A stretch of 64,000 nt of DNA from Symsagittifera roscoffensis (Eukaryota > Xenacoelomorpha > Acoela > Convolutidae), in contig NC_087062.1 of the NCBI RefSeq assembly GCF_963678635.1, positions 39,635,330 to 39,699,329 of the forward strand. Reading direction: 5' to 3'. Each line of letters opens with the position of its first letter. Within the stretch, counting starts at the first letter, position 1. The notes under the pieces were generated by a model. That model saw only the letters and a program-made list of their open reading frames with translations. It did no database searches and was not told the origin of the DNA. Of the stretch, positions 46,297 through 57,560 are shown one piece after another. Both the position numbers and the translations under genes were made by a program.

Positions 46297-46429
46297 CAAA
46301 AACTGCGCTAGTCGTTATTTTCATGTTTTCAAACAATTATGCTAGTCGATATTTTCGTCTTCAAACAAAAACTGAGCTAGTCGTTTTTTCTCATGTTTTC
46401 AAACACTTATGCTAGTCGATATTTTCGTC
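46297..46429 (+). repeat. About 70-bp tandem repeat, two copies
   Basis: ACTGCGCTAGTCGTTATTTT ... ATGCTAGTCGATATTTTCGT is repeated once with few changes. GCTAGTCG therefore occurs four times. Confidence 0.85.
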
Positions 46430-46457
46430 CAATTTACCTTTTTTGAATTTAAGTAGT

Positions 46458-46649
46458 ATCTACTTAACAATCCCCCTTATAGTATCCACTACAAAATTGC
46501 TATCCCAATAAATAAAAGCAGTAAATTAGCACTAGAGCGTTCTATTTATAATTCGAATTTTACTGCATTCTGATTGATCGATAAAACGACTAACTCAATC
46601 TACTTAACAAATTACCCTTTTCTTGAAAGGGGGTAATTGTTAAGTAGAT
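46458..46649 (+). mobile_element. Short MITE-like element, CTACTTAACAAT termini
   Basis: The left end ATCTACTTAACAATCCCCC is matched by GGGGGTAATTGTTAAGTAGAT at the right (core TTGTTAAGTAGAT). A third copy of the terminus at 46598-46617 makes a tight hairpin with the right end. It is 192 bp with no coding capacity. No target duplication was identified. Confidence 0.6.
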
Positions 46650-46927
46650 CCCCTAAGTGCTCTGCTGAGTTTCCTTTTACCTCTTTAAACCTAGTCTTTG
46701 GTTTCATTTTGCATAATTCAATTAAGTTGATGAGCGGCTGAAGCAGGCTTTCAAGGAAAGTAAAATTATTCAGCTCAATTAATTATTTAGAACTCAGTAT
46801 TTAGAAAAGTGTTCTCCTATGATGAAGGAGGCATCGAACATAGTCTCATCATGTGACCTATTAACATTTATCTTCCGCCTCCTTCCTCAGTGTTTAAAGC
46901 GTGTCATCACTAAGTTTAAAACCCGTA
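46650..46927. other. No recognised feature
   Basis: Unique AT-rich sequence. Confidence 0.4.
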
Positions 46928-47310
46928 CATGGGGGCTGATCTAGGATTTTCTCAAGGGTGAAGGGGTAGCATACTTTAAAAAAATTTCTTGAAAAATTTA
47001 ACTGTCTTATTTTAGGTCGACCAAATTGCTTTTATGACATTTTCCAAAACATGAGAAAGATCCTATGTTGAAAGCATTTTCTTGCGCCAATGGCAATTTT
47101 TTGAAAAGTTAAGAACACCCTTTTCGGGCACTTGGTGTAAAGTTTTATTGAAAAAAAGCTCTTTTTTAGTGCGCGCTCCCCCTCAAAGTTCGTATAGTGT
47201 CGGTCGGCCGAAACAAATGTCTTAAATAGTACCAACGGGGGGCGCATTGGGTAGTGCGGAGGTCGAATCCTTGAGGAAGGAAAGCATCCATCCACATTCC
47301 TTTATGGCCC
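46928..47310 (+). mobile_element. hAT-like MITE copy 4, heavily diverged
   Basis: Starts CATGGGGGCTGATCTAGG, a mutated terminus. It keeps GGTCGACCAAAT and a GTCGGTCGGCC segment but has lost a clean right end. Confidence 0.65.
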
Positions 47311-47515
47311 AATTCAAATTCGAAATTTCCAATTAAATTCATATATAACTATTATACTGCGATTAATTAATGATTCAACCACGGAACAAACGTGATGTAA
47401 TCTTTTGCTTTCAATTTAGCAAATCAGCTAACTTTTCCTGAAAATGCCGACATAACAATAAACTTTGGATCTTATTAGTCCACAGGTAGAGTTGTAATCA
47501 ATGCAGGATCCATAT

Positions 47516-47928
47516 CAGGGGCGGATCTAGGATTTTCTCGAGGGGGGGGGGCGGATTTTCAAAAAAATTTCGAAAATTTTGACGAATTTTTTTTTTTAGG
47601 TCGACCAAATAGATTTTTTGAGCTCTCCCAAAGCACGCTTTTGTCCCAATTTGGGCCAAATTTTGAAATTTTTTGCGCCGCAGGCAAAATTTTGAAAAAA
47701 CAGGCCAAAAAAAGCGTTTTTAGGCACTTTTTGGAAAATTTTGACCGAAAAATTGCGTTTTTTCGGCGCGCGGTCCCCCCTCAAAATTAGTATATTCGAA
47801 AAATTTTAGGGTTGGTCGGCCAAAAATGGATTTCTTAAAAAGTATCAAAGGAGGGACCCTTTGGGTCGGCAGGAGTTCGAATCCCTGAGGGGGGGGGAGG
47901 CGTCCGCCCCCCTCTAAATCCGCCCCTG
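47516..47928 (+). mobile_element. hAT-like MITE copy 5, complete with perfect TSD
   Basis: Starts CAGGGGCGGATCTAGG and ends AAATCCGCCCCTG. It is flanked by a perfect 8-bp duplication, ATCCATAT (47508-47515 and 47929-47936). This copy proves the family's ends and its hAT-like target size. Confidence 0.9.
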
Positions 47929-48129
47929 ATCCATATAATTAAACTGTCTTTACCGTCAGTAGAAACTCGTATTATGTAAGTACTGGAACAGGGGTAAAAT
48001 TGGTTATGATTTATCCAATTAGTAAATTAGATAAACAGAAGAGAGAGTGGGAGATTAAGAGGGTTACCATTTAAAATATCAAATCTTGGAACAAATTCAG
48101 TTAAAACATTAAGTCTGAGTTGCTTGATA

Positions 48130-49330
48130 ATTTGATTTGTCGATTGTTGATTTGTTACTTTGAAATGGAGAAAATTTGAAATTTTTACTTTTCTGAGGGC
48201 CAGAAGATTTTGGGTAAAAACATTCGGCGCAGCCGCTTATGCAGCAGAGCTTCCACAAAGCGTCCTTTCGATAAAAATTCAAATACTCAGATTTGTGCGG
48301 GTAGTTTTTGAGAAAAATCAAAAAGTTTGAAAAAAGGGGCCTTTATCTTTTCCGAGGGTCAAAAATTTTCTTGCAAAAAAGTTTGGACCTAGCCGCATAT
48401 GCAAAGGACTTTCCCACAACCAATGTTTTTCGATTGAAATAAAAACGCATATTTGCGAAGGTAGTTCGCATATTTCGTGAAATGTCAAAAAAAATTTAAA
48501 AAACGTAAGAAAATATAATAATTCTGGGGATCATAACTTTTCGTGTATAAAATTTGGGCAAAGCAGTTTAGGAAGCGGAGCCTCCCACAACCCTTCCTTT
48601 CATTTGAGATCAAATTCTTAGATTTGGGAGGGCAGTTTTTGAGAAAATGAAAAAAAAAATTAAGGTAAAAAATTACCCCCACAGAGTTTTTTGAAGGCTT
48701 TAGTTAGTAAGGTACGGTAAAAGATACTAGGAGATTGTGAGGTCTTTCCATTGATTTTTTTTAAAAAATCGTGAGTGTTTTTTGATTTTTCCGTGGTGCT
48801 ATAACTTCTCATTTAAAAAACTTTAACATAGCAGCCAATTTCAGTGAGCGAGCTTTCTACGTCTCGTTGTCTTTTTTAAGCCCAAAATCTCAGATTTGTG
48901 CGTGTAGTTTTCGAGAAAAGTCAAAAATTATGAAAAAACGGTCAAAAAATCAAAAAAATTTCGAGGATCAAAAACTTCGTGTAAAAAAGTTGAACTTAGC
49001 TGCTTATTCAGGGGTGCTTCCCACAGCCCATCATTTCGATTGAAATTAAAAACGCAGATTTGTCAGAGCAGTTTTCAAGAAAAGCCAACTAGTTTCAAAA
49101 AATGATCCAAAAATTGAAATTGACTTTTCTAGGGACCATAACGTTGTTGTGTGTAGCAGCTAATGAAGTGGAACCTCCCACAATCTGTCCTTTTGATTGA
49201 AATCGAAACCTTAAGTTTAAGCGGGTAGTTTTCGAGAAATTGGAAAAAAAAACATTCCAAAAATTTGGGTCAAACACTCTCCCACTAGGTTTTCGAAGAC
49301 TTTAGATAGTGAAGTAAGGTAAAAAGAGAC
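48130..49330 (+). repeat. Satellite-like repeat array 2
   Basis: At least six diverged units spaced roughly 160-270 bp, each with a CCGAGGG(C/T)CA-like core, CTTATGCAG, CCCACAACC, TTTCGATTGAAAT and TAGTTTTCGAGAAA blocks. Frames inside are short and accidental. Confidence 0.8.
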
Positions 49331-49467
49331 AGGTAGATTATGCAGGCAAACAGGAGAATGGCGTTCTTTTCATTGGTACCACACTAAATAACATCAAAAA
49401 GTGGTTCTTGAGAAAAATTAATTTTCGAAAAAATAAAAAATTTAATTAAGGCCTCTAAAAAATAAAC

Positions 49468-49875
49468 AGAGACGAAGCTGCGCTTCGCAAACACTTGCGA
49501 GAACACGGCCAAAAAGCAGCTCTATCAAGTGAAATGAAAAACGTAGAAAGAAGCCTCGAAATAACAAAAACTTGGCTGGGTCTAGGATTCGATCTACAAC
49601 TTCCTGCAATCAAGAGACTTTAAGTCACAGGCACTATCCACTCAGCCACGCAAGCTTAACAGCCGAAAAAAGCAGCTACATTTGATAATAAATTGCCAAT
49701 GCAATTCAGCAAAATGGGACGAAATTCAACTAGACTCAATTTTGCAAAAAGTAATTCGGAATATAACAAACTGATGGCATCAACACTAACTTTACGTGGA
49801 ACAAATTGCAAAGCATAAAACCGCATTATGTATAAATTTTGCATTTCAAAAAATTGCGAGATATATTGAGTTCAT
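49468..49875 (-). repeat. tRNA-derived SINE-like repeat, copy 1
   Basis: On the minus strand a tRNA-like head (about 49652-49573) has an A-box-like GTGGCTGAGTGG and a B-box-like AGATCGAATCC. It is followed by a TTTCGAGGCTT body and a tail containing GCGAAGCGCAGCTTCG, a strong hairpin. The region beyond the head (to 49875) is also shared with copy 2. It is not a functional tRNA, because the cloverleaf stems do not close well. Confidence 0.65.
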
Positions 49876-50629
49876 CTTAAACCTTTCTTGTTTTCTGAAA
49901 AAAATAAGACTGAAATTCAAAACTTATTTTAGCATGAACCGAAAAAATTAAATAAGAAAGATGGGTCCCGCAAAATTTTAAAACGACAAGTATGCTAATG
50001 TAAGCCACGTCCTATAAAAAATGTGTTTTACGATCACGCCTAAGAAACTTCTTCAGGGACCCATGTGAGTTAAAGAACCCATCTAAGTTCAAATTTTTTT
50101 GATTTTTTGAAGTTTTTTTAAAACTAAAATTTAACTAAAAAAAATCATAAAACATATCACATTTAACCGGACATTTTTTAAGGCAGGACTTGTAACCCCT
50201 GAATGTACCCTGGCAGCATTAAACCATCAGAATGCTAACATTAAAAAGTTTTAAAGTTTTTTCAAATCTAAACTTTTTAAAAATCTAAATCTAATGAAAA
50301 AAGGTCATATCTCGGAAGCTATGAGGGTTTAAGCAGACATATTTGAAGGCAAGATTTAGAATCTCTGAGAATATCCAAACAGCGCCCCTCTAAAGGTTTG
50401 GTGTTATTCATTAAAATTTCGAAATTGAAAACATTTTTCAAAACTTCAAGACGATCTGTCTAAAAATTAGGCTGACCTAAATAAAAATCTTTATTTATAT
50501 TTATTCAGAGTTTCATTCATAAAAAATCTAGAATGTTTATGATTTTTGCTGAAACGTTTTCCCCAAAGCCTGCCTTTTAATAACCATTGTCCTCTACGAA
50601 AGTTGCTTATTGAAAGTTGCTTTAATAAT
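49876..50629. other. AT-rich stretch, nothing recognised
   Basis: No gene or repeat recognised. Confidence 0.4.
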
Positions 50630-51840
50630 GCAGGGGAGTTTTCCATCGCCCATCCTTTCGATTGGATTCCAAAAACGATTAAAAAAATCGAAATTTTTTT
50701 ATTCTAGAGACCATAACTTTGAATTAAAAAAATGGTCGTAGCAGCTAATGTAGATGAACCTCCCACAAGTTGTCCAAAAAGATCAAAAGCGTCTCAAAAA
50801 TTTAAAAATAAAACTGATCCCATACATTTTCATAATACCTGTTTTTAGTAAAAAGGACTCGGGGCGGAGCAAAGAGGAGGCATCGATTTGATACATTTTG
50901 ATTTTGTTGTACTGATGCGGTATGAAATAGATTATTTCACAAAATGGTTTCCACCTATAACCTTAGTTGTTTTGCTAACAAAAAAGACTGAATTTTTCCA
51001 AGAAAATGGAAATTTCCTTAAAATATATTAACTTTAAACACATATTACAGAATAGCCGCCGGTTATGACCAGTGGCTTCTCACAATCTGTTGCTTCGGTT
51101 AAATCTTTGATGTCAGATTCGTCCAAATCGTTTTCGAGACGAGAGTGTCAAAAGTTTCAGGACGCTCAAGAAATCAACACAATGCTTTTCCGAGGGCCAT
51201 AACTACTTTGTTACAAAATTTGGACGCCACCGTTTAATCTGGGCAGCTTTTCTCAATTCTTTCTTTTGATTGTACGCAAATTCTCTGATTGAGGAAGTTA
51301 ATTCTCAAAAAAATTCAAAGAGTTTCGAAAACGGTCAAATAATCTAATATTTACGGTCAAATCTAATCAAATAAATACTGAGGACACTAAACTTTTGGAG
51401 AAACTTGAGCGTAGCCGCTTCTGCAGGTGAACTTCACACAAGCTTCTCTAATTATTAAAACTAAATCTTAGATTTGGGTGATTAGTTTTTGAAAAAAGTC
51501 ATTGAAAAACCAATAATAGCCAATAATACTTTCAGAAACAGTCAAAAAGTCAAATTTGACTTTCGACGGACGATAACTTTTTGTTAGAAATTTGATTTAT
51601 ACTAGGGAGCTTCTCTAAGTTTTTTTATTGAACCCAAAATCTCAGATTTGGGAGCGTAGTTTTCGCGAAAAAAAAGTTTCAAAACTGGTTAAAAAAATCA
51701 AAATTGACTTTTCTGAAGGTCCTAACTTTTTGTGTGAAACAATTTTGTTTGAAGTAGCTGCTAACTCAGGGAAACACCCTACAACCTGCTCTATCCATTG
51801 CACCTAAAACCTCAGATTAGTGCAAGTAATTTTCGAGAAA
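50630..51840 (+). repeat. Satellite-like repeat array 3
   Basis: Units at about 51192, 51381, 51568 and 51714 (spacing 146-189 bp), plus more diverged ones upstream, with the same block order as array 2. It is interrupted at about 50830-51000 by unrelated sequence. Confidence 0.75.
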
Positions 51841-51854
51841 CCAAAAAGATTGAC

Positions 51855-52256
51855 ACAGAGGCGAAGTTGTGCTTCGCAAACACTTGCGAGAACACGACAA
51901 AACAGCAGCTTTATAAAACCAAATGTGAAAAGATAGAAATAAGCCTCGCATTAGTAAGACTTTGCTACGTATGGGTTTCACACCTGCAACCTTGAGAACT
52001 GGAATCTCAAGCCCTGCCTTCTCGGCAACGAATGCTTAACAATCGGCATGCACTAGTCACAAAAATGCAGCTATATTTGCTAATAAATTGCCAATGAGAT
52101 GCAGCAAAAAAGGCACCAAATACAAATAGACTAAATGTTGAAGTTAAAATTAGGAATACGACAAGCTGAAAGAAATTGGAAAACATAAAACCAAAATATG
52201 TATAACTTATGCATTTTAAAATTTTGCGAGATTTATTGAGTGAGAAAATTTCTCAA
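51855..52256 (-). repeat. tRNA-derived SINE-like repeat, copy 2
   Basis: Minus-strand head (52040-51963) with GTTGCCGAGAAGG and GTGTGAAACCC as A- and B-box-like parts and a strong anticodon-type stem CTTGAGA/TCTCAAG. The tail is GCGAAGCACAACTTCGCCTCTG. The head differs from copy 1 more than the body and tail do. Confidence 0.65.
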
Positions 52257-52489
52257 ATAGAAATTTTATGATTGTTCTGTTGATTGAAACTAATAGCTTT
52301 TTTCGGTTCATTTGATGGATAAAGATACATTAATTGTGGTAGCTTATTACCATTCGAATGTCAAAGCACATGCTATCAAAAAGCTATAAAGGTGCCACCA
52401 AAAGTGGCAACAAAATTTTCGACTTAGGTTAGAAAAAAAATAGTCATACTATAACACTAACGTTCACTAATGTTCGCTTAGTTAAATAA

Positions 52490-53010
52490 ACGAGCAAACA
52501 TCAAAAATTTGACTGTTTCGAGGGCCATAATATTTGAGAAGAAAATTTGGGCTAGCCACTTACTCAAAGGAGTCTCCACAACCGGTCCTTTCGCATGAAA
52601 TCAAGATCTTATATTTGGGAGGGTAGTTTTTGAGAAAAATCAAAGTTTGAACAAACGGTCCGAATATAAAAAATTTGATGTTTCCAAAGGCCATAAATTT
52701 TGTATAAAAAATACGCATAGCCACTTATATAATAGAGATTTCACAACTAGTCCTTTCGATTGAAATCAAAAATTTCCATTTGGGAAGGTAGCTTTTGAGA
52801 GATATCAAAGTTTGAAAAAACGGTCAAAATCAAAATTTTAATTTTTACGAGGGCCATAACGTTTTGAATTAAGAAATTTGGGTGTAGCCGCCAGTGCAAG
52901 GGAGCGTTCCACAGCCCGAGCTATCGATTGAACCCAAAATCTCAGATATGGGAGGGTATTTTTTGAGCAAATAAAAGAAAAAACATTGATTAAAGATACA
53001 TTAATACCCC
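52490..53010 (+). repeat. Satellite-like repeat array 4
   Basis: Three units with GAGGGCCATAA, GTAGCCGCC and CCCAAAATCTCAGAT blocks. Confidence 0.75.
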
Positions 53011-53569
53011 ACAGATTTTCGAAGGCTGTAGAAAGTGGGTTAAAGTAAAAGAGATTGAGAGATTATCCAGCCACAGGAGACTGAGCGATCTTTCCATTGG
53101 TACCACTTTTTTGGAAATCGGCAGAGTAGTTTGAGAACATGAAATTGATTTGTATGTATGCACTTTTGATCATTCTAGGTTTGTAAGTTGATTTTTCCTG
53201 AAAAACTCAACTTGAAATAGGTGTTTTCACTAAGATCAATGTCAATTTAACATGACCAACAGACAATACAGTTAGAAAAATGTCACTTGTCTCAAGAAAA
53301 CGATAAACAACACATTTATTTTAAAAAACTTTTTCTAAGAAAAACCAAGATAGCAGGTAGCACAGAAAATTCCGACCATAATCTTAAAAAATACATAACG
53401 CTTTTTCATATAGTTTTTCAAATTAGTTTTTTGCTAGAGTGATAAAAGGATCTGATGAAAAACAACAATTCTGGCACATTTGACAGTCATTGTAAAATAT
53501 GCAAACCGGTCAATGGTTTTAGTCGAATGGTTTGTTCAAACTGTTTTGAAATTTTGATGTTTTGTATTC
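53011..53569. other. AT-rich stretch, nothing recognised
   Basis: No gene or repeat recognised. Confidence 0.4.
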
Positions 53570-53880
53570 CGAAGATGGCGCTAAAAAATTTCTAACAAGT
53601 TTTTTCGACACCGGGACAGCTTATTGAAAATTTTTAATGTCCTTCGAATTAGGGCTAAAAGGGCTGCTCGCTCACCTCATTTGCTCGAAATAAAACCTAA
53701 AATTTCAACAGGTTTTTCTCGACAAATGGGATAATTTTTTGAAACTATTTTATGTCATTCGAATCACGAATAGAAGGGCTTCAATTTGATATATCACTGG
53801 ACCCATTCCGATGGTTATCAAAAATCTCAACAGGTCTTTGAACTATACATATCTTTTTAGATACAATTTTTAGCTGAAAA
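53570..53880 (+). repeat. Diverged tandem repeat, about 110-170 bp unit
   Basis: AATTTCTAACAAGTTTTTTCG ... TTATGTCATTCGAAT ... AGGGCT blocks (core AACAGGTTTTTCTCGAC) recur two to three times with strong divergence. Confidence 0.45.
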
Positions 53881-54394
53881 ATCTCTATTTGATAATTTGT
53901 TATTGTTTTGTTATACAAGCGTAATTTGCCTTCCAGCAGTCAACTTTTCCCAAAAACTACGCAAAATCTTCAAAATTAAAGAATGCTTTTGACGGAAAAG
54001 GGGCATCGTACAACTCTATTTTATTAAAATTCAATTGTACCAAACAGTTAGCCCTAGGTAAATACATGTAACTTCGAGAAAACAAGCGACACGCTTAAGT
54101 GAAAAATGACGCAAACCTTCCACGCTTAGAAATATTATCAACAGACTCGCACATTTCTTTCATGACACAATTTAGGAAACATTCATAGCATGTTGTGAAC
54201 ATTAGCTATTGGCATCAATCCAAGACGTCGAGCCTAACCGATTTCCTTGACCAGAAAAATCAATTTCTCAAAATTGTTATTTTTATCAAATCACTTAGCC
54301 CGTAGCGTTGCAGTAATTATAAAAAAATAATCAAGATACGTTTGAATCAAAATCATAGCAAGATTGAAACTTTTTTTGTGTTTTTTTTTGAAAA
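53881..54394. other. Region downstream of the methyltransferase gene
   Basis: Would hold the 3' UTR of the METTL27-like gene. No canonical AATAAA is seen close to the stop on the minus strand. Confidence 0.35.
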
Positions 54395-54606
54395 TCAGAT
54401 GCGTCTGCAGACAAATATAGTATGGTGCAGGGGCTTATTGAAACTCTTTCCAGCCAGCAGATGATAAGGCATATTGTCTCGTCTCTCCTCTACTTTCAGC
54501 TGAGTCTCTTTTTCCAATTGATTTAGAAAGTGCGGAAAACCGTAGAAGTTCTTTAGCTCATCTGTTTCCATAAGGTCTTCTCGAACCCCGAAAACGAAGA
54601 GAGCAC
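54395..54606 (-). CDS. METTL27: METTL27-like methyltransferase, last exon
   Basis: Acceptor TTTTTTTTAG precedes GTGCTCTC. Joined to the exon 2 donor (CCA G|GT), the split codon reads Gly and the frame continues as ALFVFGVREDLMETDELKNF. It then runs through a region like the C-terminal part of METTL27 proteins, where a cap over the active site is expected, to a TGA at 54395-54397 (about 70 residues). The frame match, polypyrimidine acceptor and protein-like composition support it. Whether the final dozen residues (HHTIFVCRRI) are the true C-terminus is less sure. Confidence 0.65.
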
Positions 54607-54829
54607 CTAAAAAAAATTTATTTCAAACTGTGAAAGATATCAAAAATAATTCGAAATAACGCTTGCTAATCACAGAGCGGAAACAGTCGCATCACTTGCG
54701 ATAGAAAAATACAAATGTTCATGTTCTATATTTTCTTTCAAAAATTTGACTTTGCCCAAAACCATAGTTGTTCTCTACTAAAATAAATAAGAAGAGTGAA
54801 GATTTTTCTGAAATTGCAATCTTCCCAAA

Positions 54830-55200
54830 AACATATTTTTTGTAAAAAGTCAAGGAGTCGCCATTCTGCAGTCAAAATTCTCCCAGCCAGCTCTTTCGAT
54901 TGAAGCCTTCATTTCATATTTTAGGGTAGTTTCTTAGAAAATTCAAAAAGTTTCTGAAAAACAGTCGAAGTTCAAAAACCAGAATTTTCCGCGAATCATA
55001 CATTTTTAAAAAAATTATTTGGGCGTAGCAGCTTATGGATAAGAGATTCATATAATCGGTAGTTTCGATTGAATGCAAAATCTGAAGATTTGGGAGGATA
55101 CTTTTCGAAGGGCCATAACTTTCTGTGTTGAGAATTTGGACGTAGCCGCACATTCAGAACAGCTTTACACAAACCATTCGTTGGATTTAAAGTAAAATTT
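54830..55200 (+). repeat. Satellite-like repeat array 5 (in intron 2)
   Basis: Two diverged units (GGAGTCGCCATTCTGCAG; GAAGGGCCATAACTTTC with GACGTAGCCGC). It lies inside the second intron of the METTL27-like gene. Confidence 0.65.
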
Positions 55201-56346
55201 TACAAATGGAAATTGTTGAGTTGGTTCCACTGAACTAAAACTGTTGCAAAAAGTGAAAAAGAAAATCGAAAGCGTCAAAAAATATATAAAAAACCCTATC
55301 CAGTATATTTTCATAACACATGCTTTTGTCTAACAAACATTTTTTGGCCATCAAAACTAAACAAAAACACATAAGCTGAAAACTTGTAGTCGAAAAATAA
55401 ATTGAAAAAAACAAGCAATTAAAAAAAGACTTCTATGCTTAACAAAGTAGGCCGATAAAAAAGGGTACCAGGTAAAAAAAGTCATTTTAAAAAATGGAAA
55501 ATCAACCAACGGAAACTGGGCCGAAAAACCACGAACCCGAAAAAACTCAATGATGAATTAGTACTTTTGCGCTGGTTAATTCTAATTTCCAGAAATTAAA
55601 TTCAATCTCCGCATAAAAATAATTTTTCAAGAAAATTTCTCGTTGATCTTCATATTGATTTGAATTGGCTATTTGATTTTAAATCCTAGTGTACAAATAA
55701 ATAACGAATTTTTATATCGAAATAACTGCTGTTGTAACGCTTGAAAAAGTCATTACTTCACGAAACGTACTCCAGTTAAATACTACCTAGATGCGGTAGT
55801 TTCATTTGAATTTTCAAGACATGGAGCATGTCTTAAAATTTACATTACTATAAAATTGACTACTCTGTGAACAAAGTTATTTACGTGAAAAAAGTCTAGT
55901 ACCCGATTGCAATACCATTGCTTATCGCAAGGGTAAATATGCAGTGCTATGAGAAATAAATTTACAAGCCAAACGAGAGTTCGAAAATTTTTTTCAAGGA
56001 TGTAAAAAACTTCTGACAGCATTCGAAGCCCGGGCGCTTTCCAATGAAGGTACAATTTGAATCTGATTTGATAATGAACCAAGCTATCAATTGATTTTGT
56101 TGAACAATTGGTTAACCTGAAAAAATGTTCTATATTACGATTTGATAACACTTGCTAACCACAAGCGTTACAACAGCAATTATTTCGATATAAAAATGCG
56201 TTATTTATTTGTACACGGGGCTTTAAAATCAAATAGTCAATTGAAAATCAATATGAAGATTAAGAAAAAATTATTTTTATGCGACGATTGAAATTTTTTA
56301 TTTATGGAAATTTAAATTAACTAGCACAAAAATTACTAATTCATGG
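55201..56346. other. Intron 2 interior
   Basis: Mostly AT-rich. At 55865-55945 there is a short segment related to the long direct repeats (CTGTGAACAAAG, GATTGCAAT, TATCGCAAGGGT). No exon recognised. The 103-codon frame at 55840-56151 is not supported. Confidence 0.4.
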
Positions 56347-56530
56347 AGAGAGGCGAAGCTGCGCATCCCAAACACGAACGAGATAAGGACAGAAAAGCAG
56401 CTGTATAAAATGAAATTAACGAAAATATAAATGAACCTCGAATTAATAAAATTTTTTTACTACGTATCGGATTCGAGGTTTGAGGTCTCACACCCATCCC
56501 TCTAAGCCACGGACGATTAACGATCGTCAA
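56347..56530 (-). repeat. tRNA-derived SINE-like repeat, copy 3
   Basis: Head (about 56512-56466) with GTGGCTTAGAGGG and AACCTCGAATCC, a TTAATTCGAGG body, and a tail with GCGCAGCTTCGCCTCTC. It lies in intron 2 and on the same strand as the gene. Confidence 0.6.
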
Positions 56531-56741
56531 AGACTAGCCAAAGTAAGGCAAAGAAGATGTTATGAAATCTCCAGTGCTAGATTGTTATTATAGCATAAGT
56601 TCCACCAAATGAGCACTTTTATTGGCGAGCTAGGATGGAAATATAAATAGAGTCACACTGATACACTACTCTCGCTACTTTTAAAAGCCAGAAGTTATTT
56701 TAAAAGCCAGAAATATTTCAAAACCAAACGCGTCGACCGAC

Positions 56742-57040
56742 CTGGTCGCATCACCTTGAGCACATTAGGGATGCAGTGTGCTGTTACGTGACCGAGGGTG
56801 AAGGTACCAGCACATACTACGAGGTCGTAGCTGCATTCGTCCAAGGGCAGTGGTTCATTAAGACTGGCCTGTATGCAACGAGAATAAAGTCCCAGAGATT
56901 TGGCCTGAGCCAACATCTCCCGGCTCAAGTCCAAAGCGTCGATTCGTCTGAATTGGAAGGGGACAAGAGCTGTTGCTACCAATCCAGTTCCTGCTCCAAT
57001 GTCCAAGACATCCACGCCATCGGTCGGCTTCGTTTTAACA
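56742..57040 (-). CDS. METTL27: METTL27-like methyltransferase, catalytic exon
   Basis: The translation contains VDVLDIGAGTGLVATALVPF, the GxGxG SAM-binding motif I of class I methyltransferases. It is followed by RIDALDLSREMLAQAKSLGL (motif II region with the acidic ribose-binding residue), LPLDECSYDLVV (motif IV region) and HCIPNVLKVMRPG. This order and wording match METTL27 (WBSCR27) proteins. Acceptor ATTTCCAG|T is at 57040 and donor CCAG|GTCGGT at 56742/56741. The enzyme should transfer a methyl group from SAM; the substrate cannot be inferred. Confidence 0.8.
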
Positions 57041-57218
57041 CTGGAAATATGTACCTCATTGAAATCATCAGTGGCCTAAGCAATTACAATCAATTAATAT
57101 TTTTAATTGAATTTTTTTATAGATTACATGGAAAATCAGCCACATACATCGTCCTTTAATCATCGAGTAAATCCGATAATCGTTTTATATTTCAGAAATT
57201 AGGAATCTATTTTCAATG

Positions 57219-57560
57219 CAGAGGCGAAGTTGCACTTCGCATACACAAGCAAAAATATGACCGACAACGCTACTAGGAAAAACTGATTGAATAAAACTTT
57301 GAGCAAACAAAATTTCTTCGGTGACGCACGCCAATTATGAGTCTACATAACTGCTAACTGATGCAAGCTAATTATGATGCATTAGCAGTACCAGTCAATT
57401 TGAAAAGAAACTTACCAACTAACATGCCTCAGTTTATAGAGGACGCATTTTAATTAGGATACGAAGAAGTTCATCAAAAACATCCGACCCTGCCCAGGCT
57501 CGAACCCTCTTATTTTGCTGCAGGTCTCCTTCCCTACCTCTACGCTACAGAACTATGATA
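57219..57560 (-). repeat. SINE-like repeat, copy 4, disrupted
   Basis: The tail hairpin (GAGGCGAAGTTGCACTTCGC) is at 57223-57242, and a tRNA-like segment with GAGGGTTCGAGCCTGG is near 57494-57509 on the minus strand. The two are further apart than in other copies, so this is either an interrupted copy or two separate insertions. Confidence 0.45.

Noticed and set aside
56336-56530. 64-codon minus frame
   Set aside because: Lies within a SINE copy and shows no protein features.
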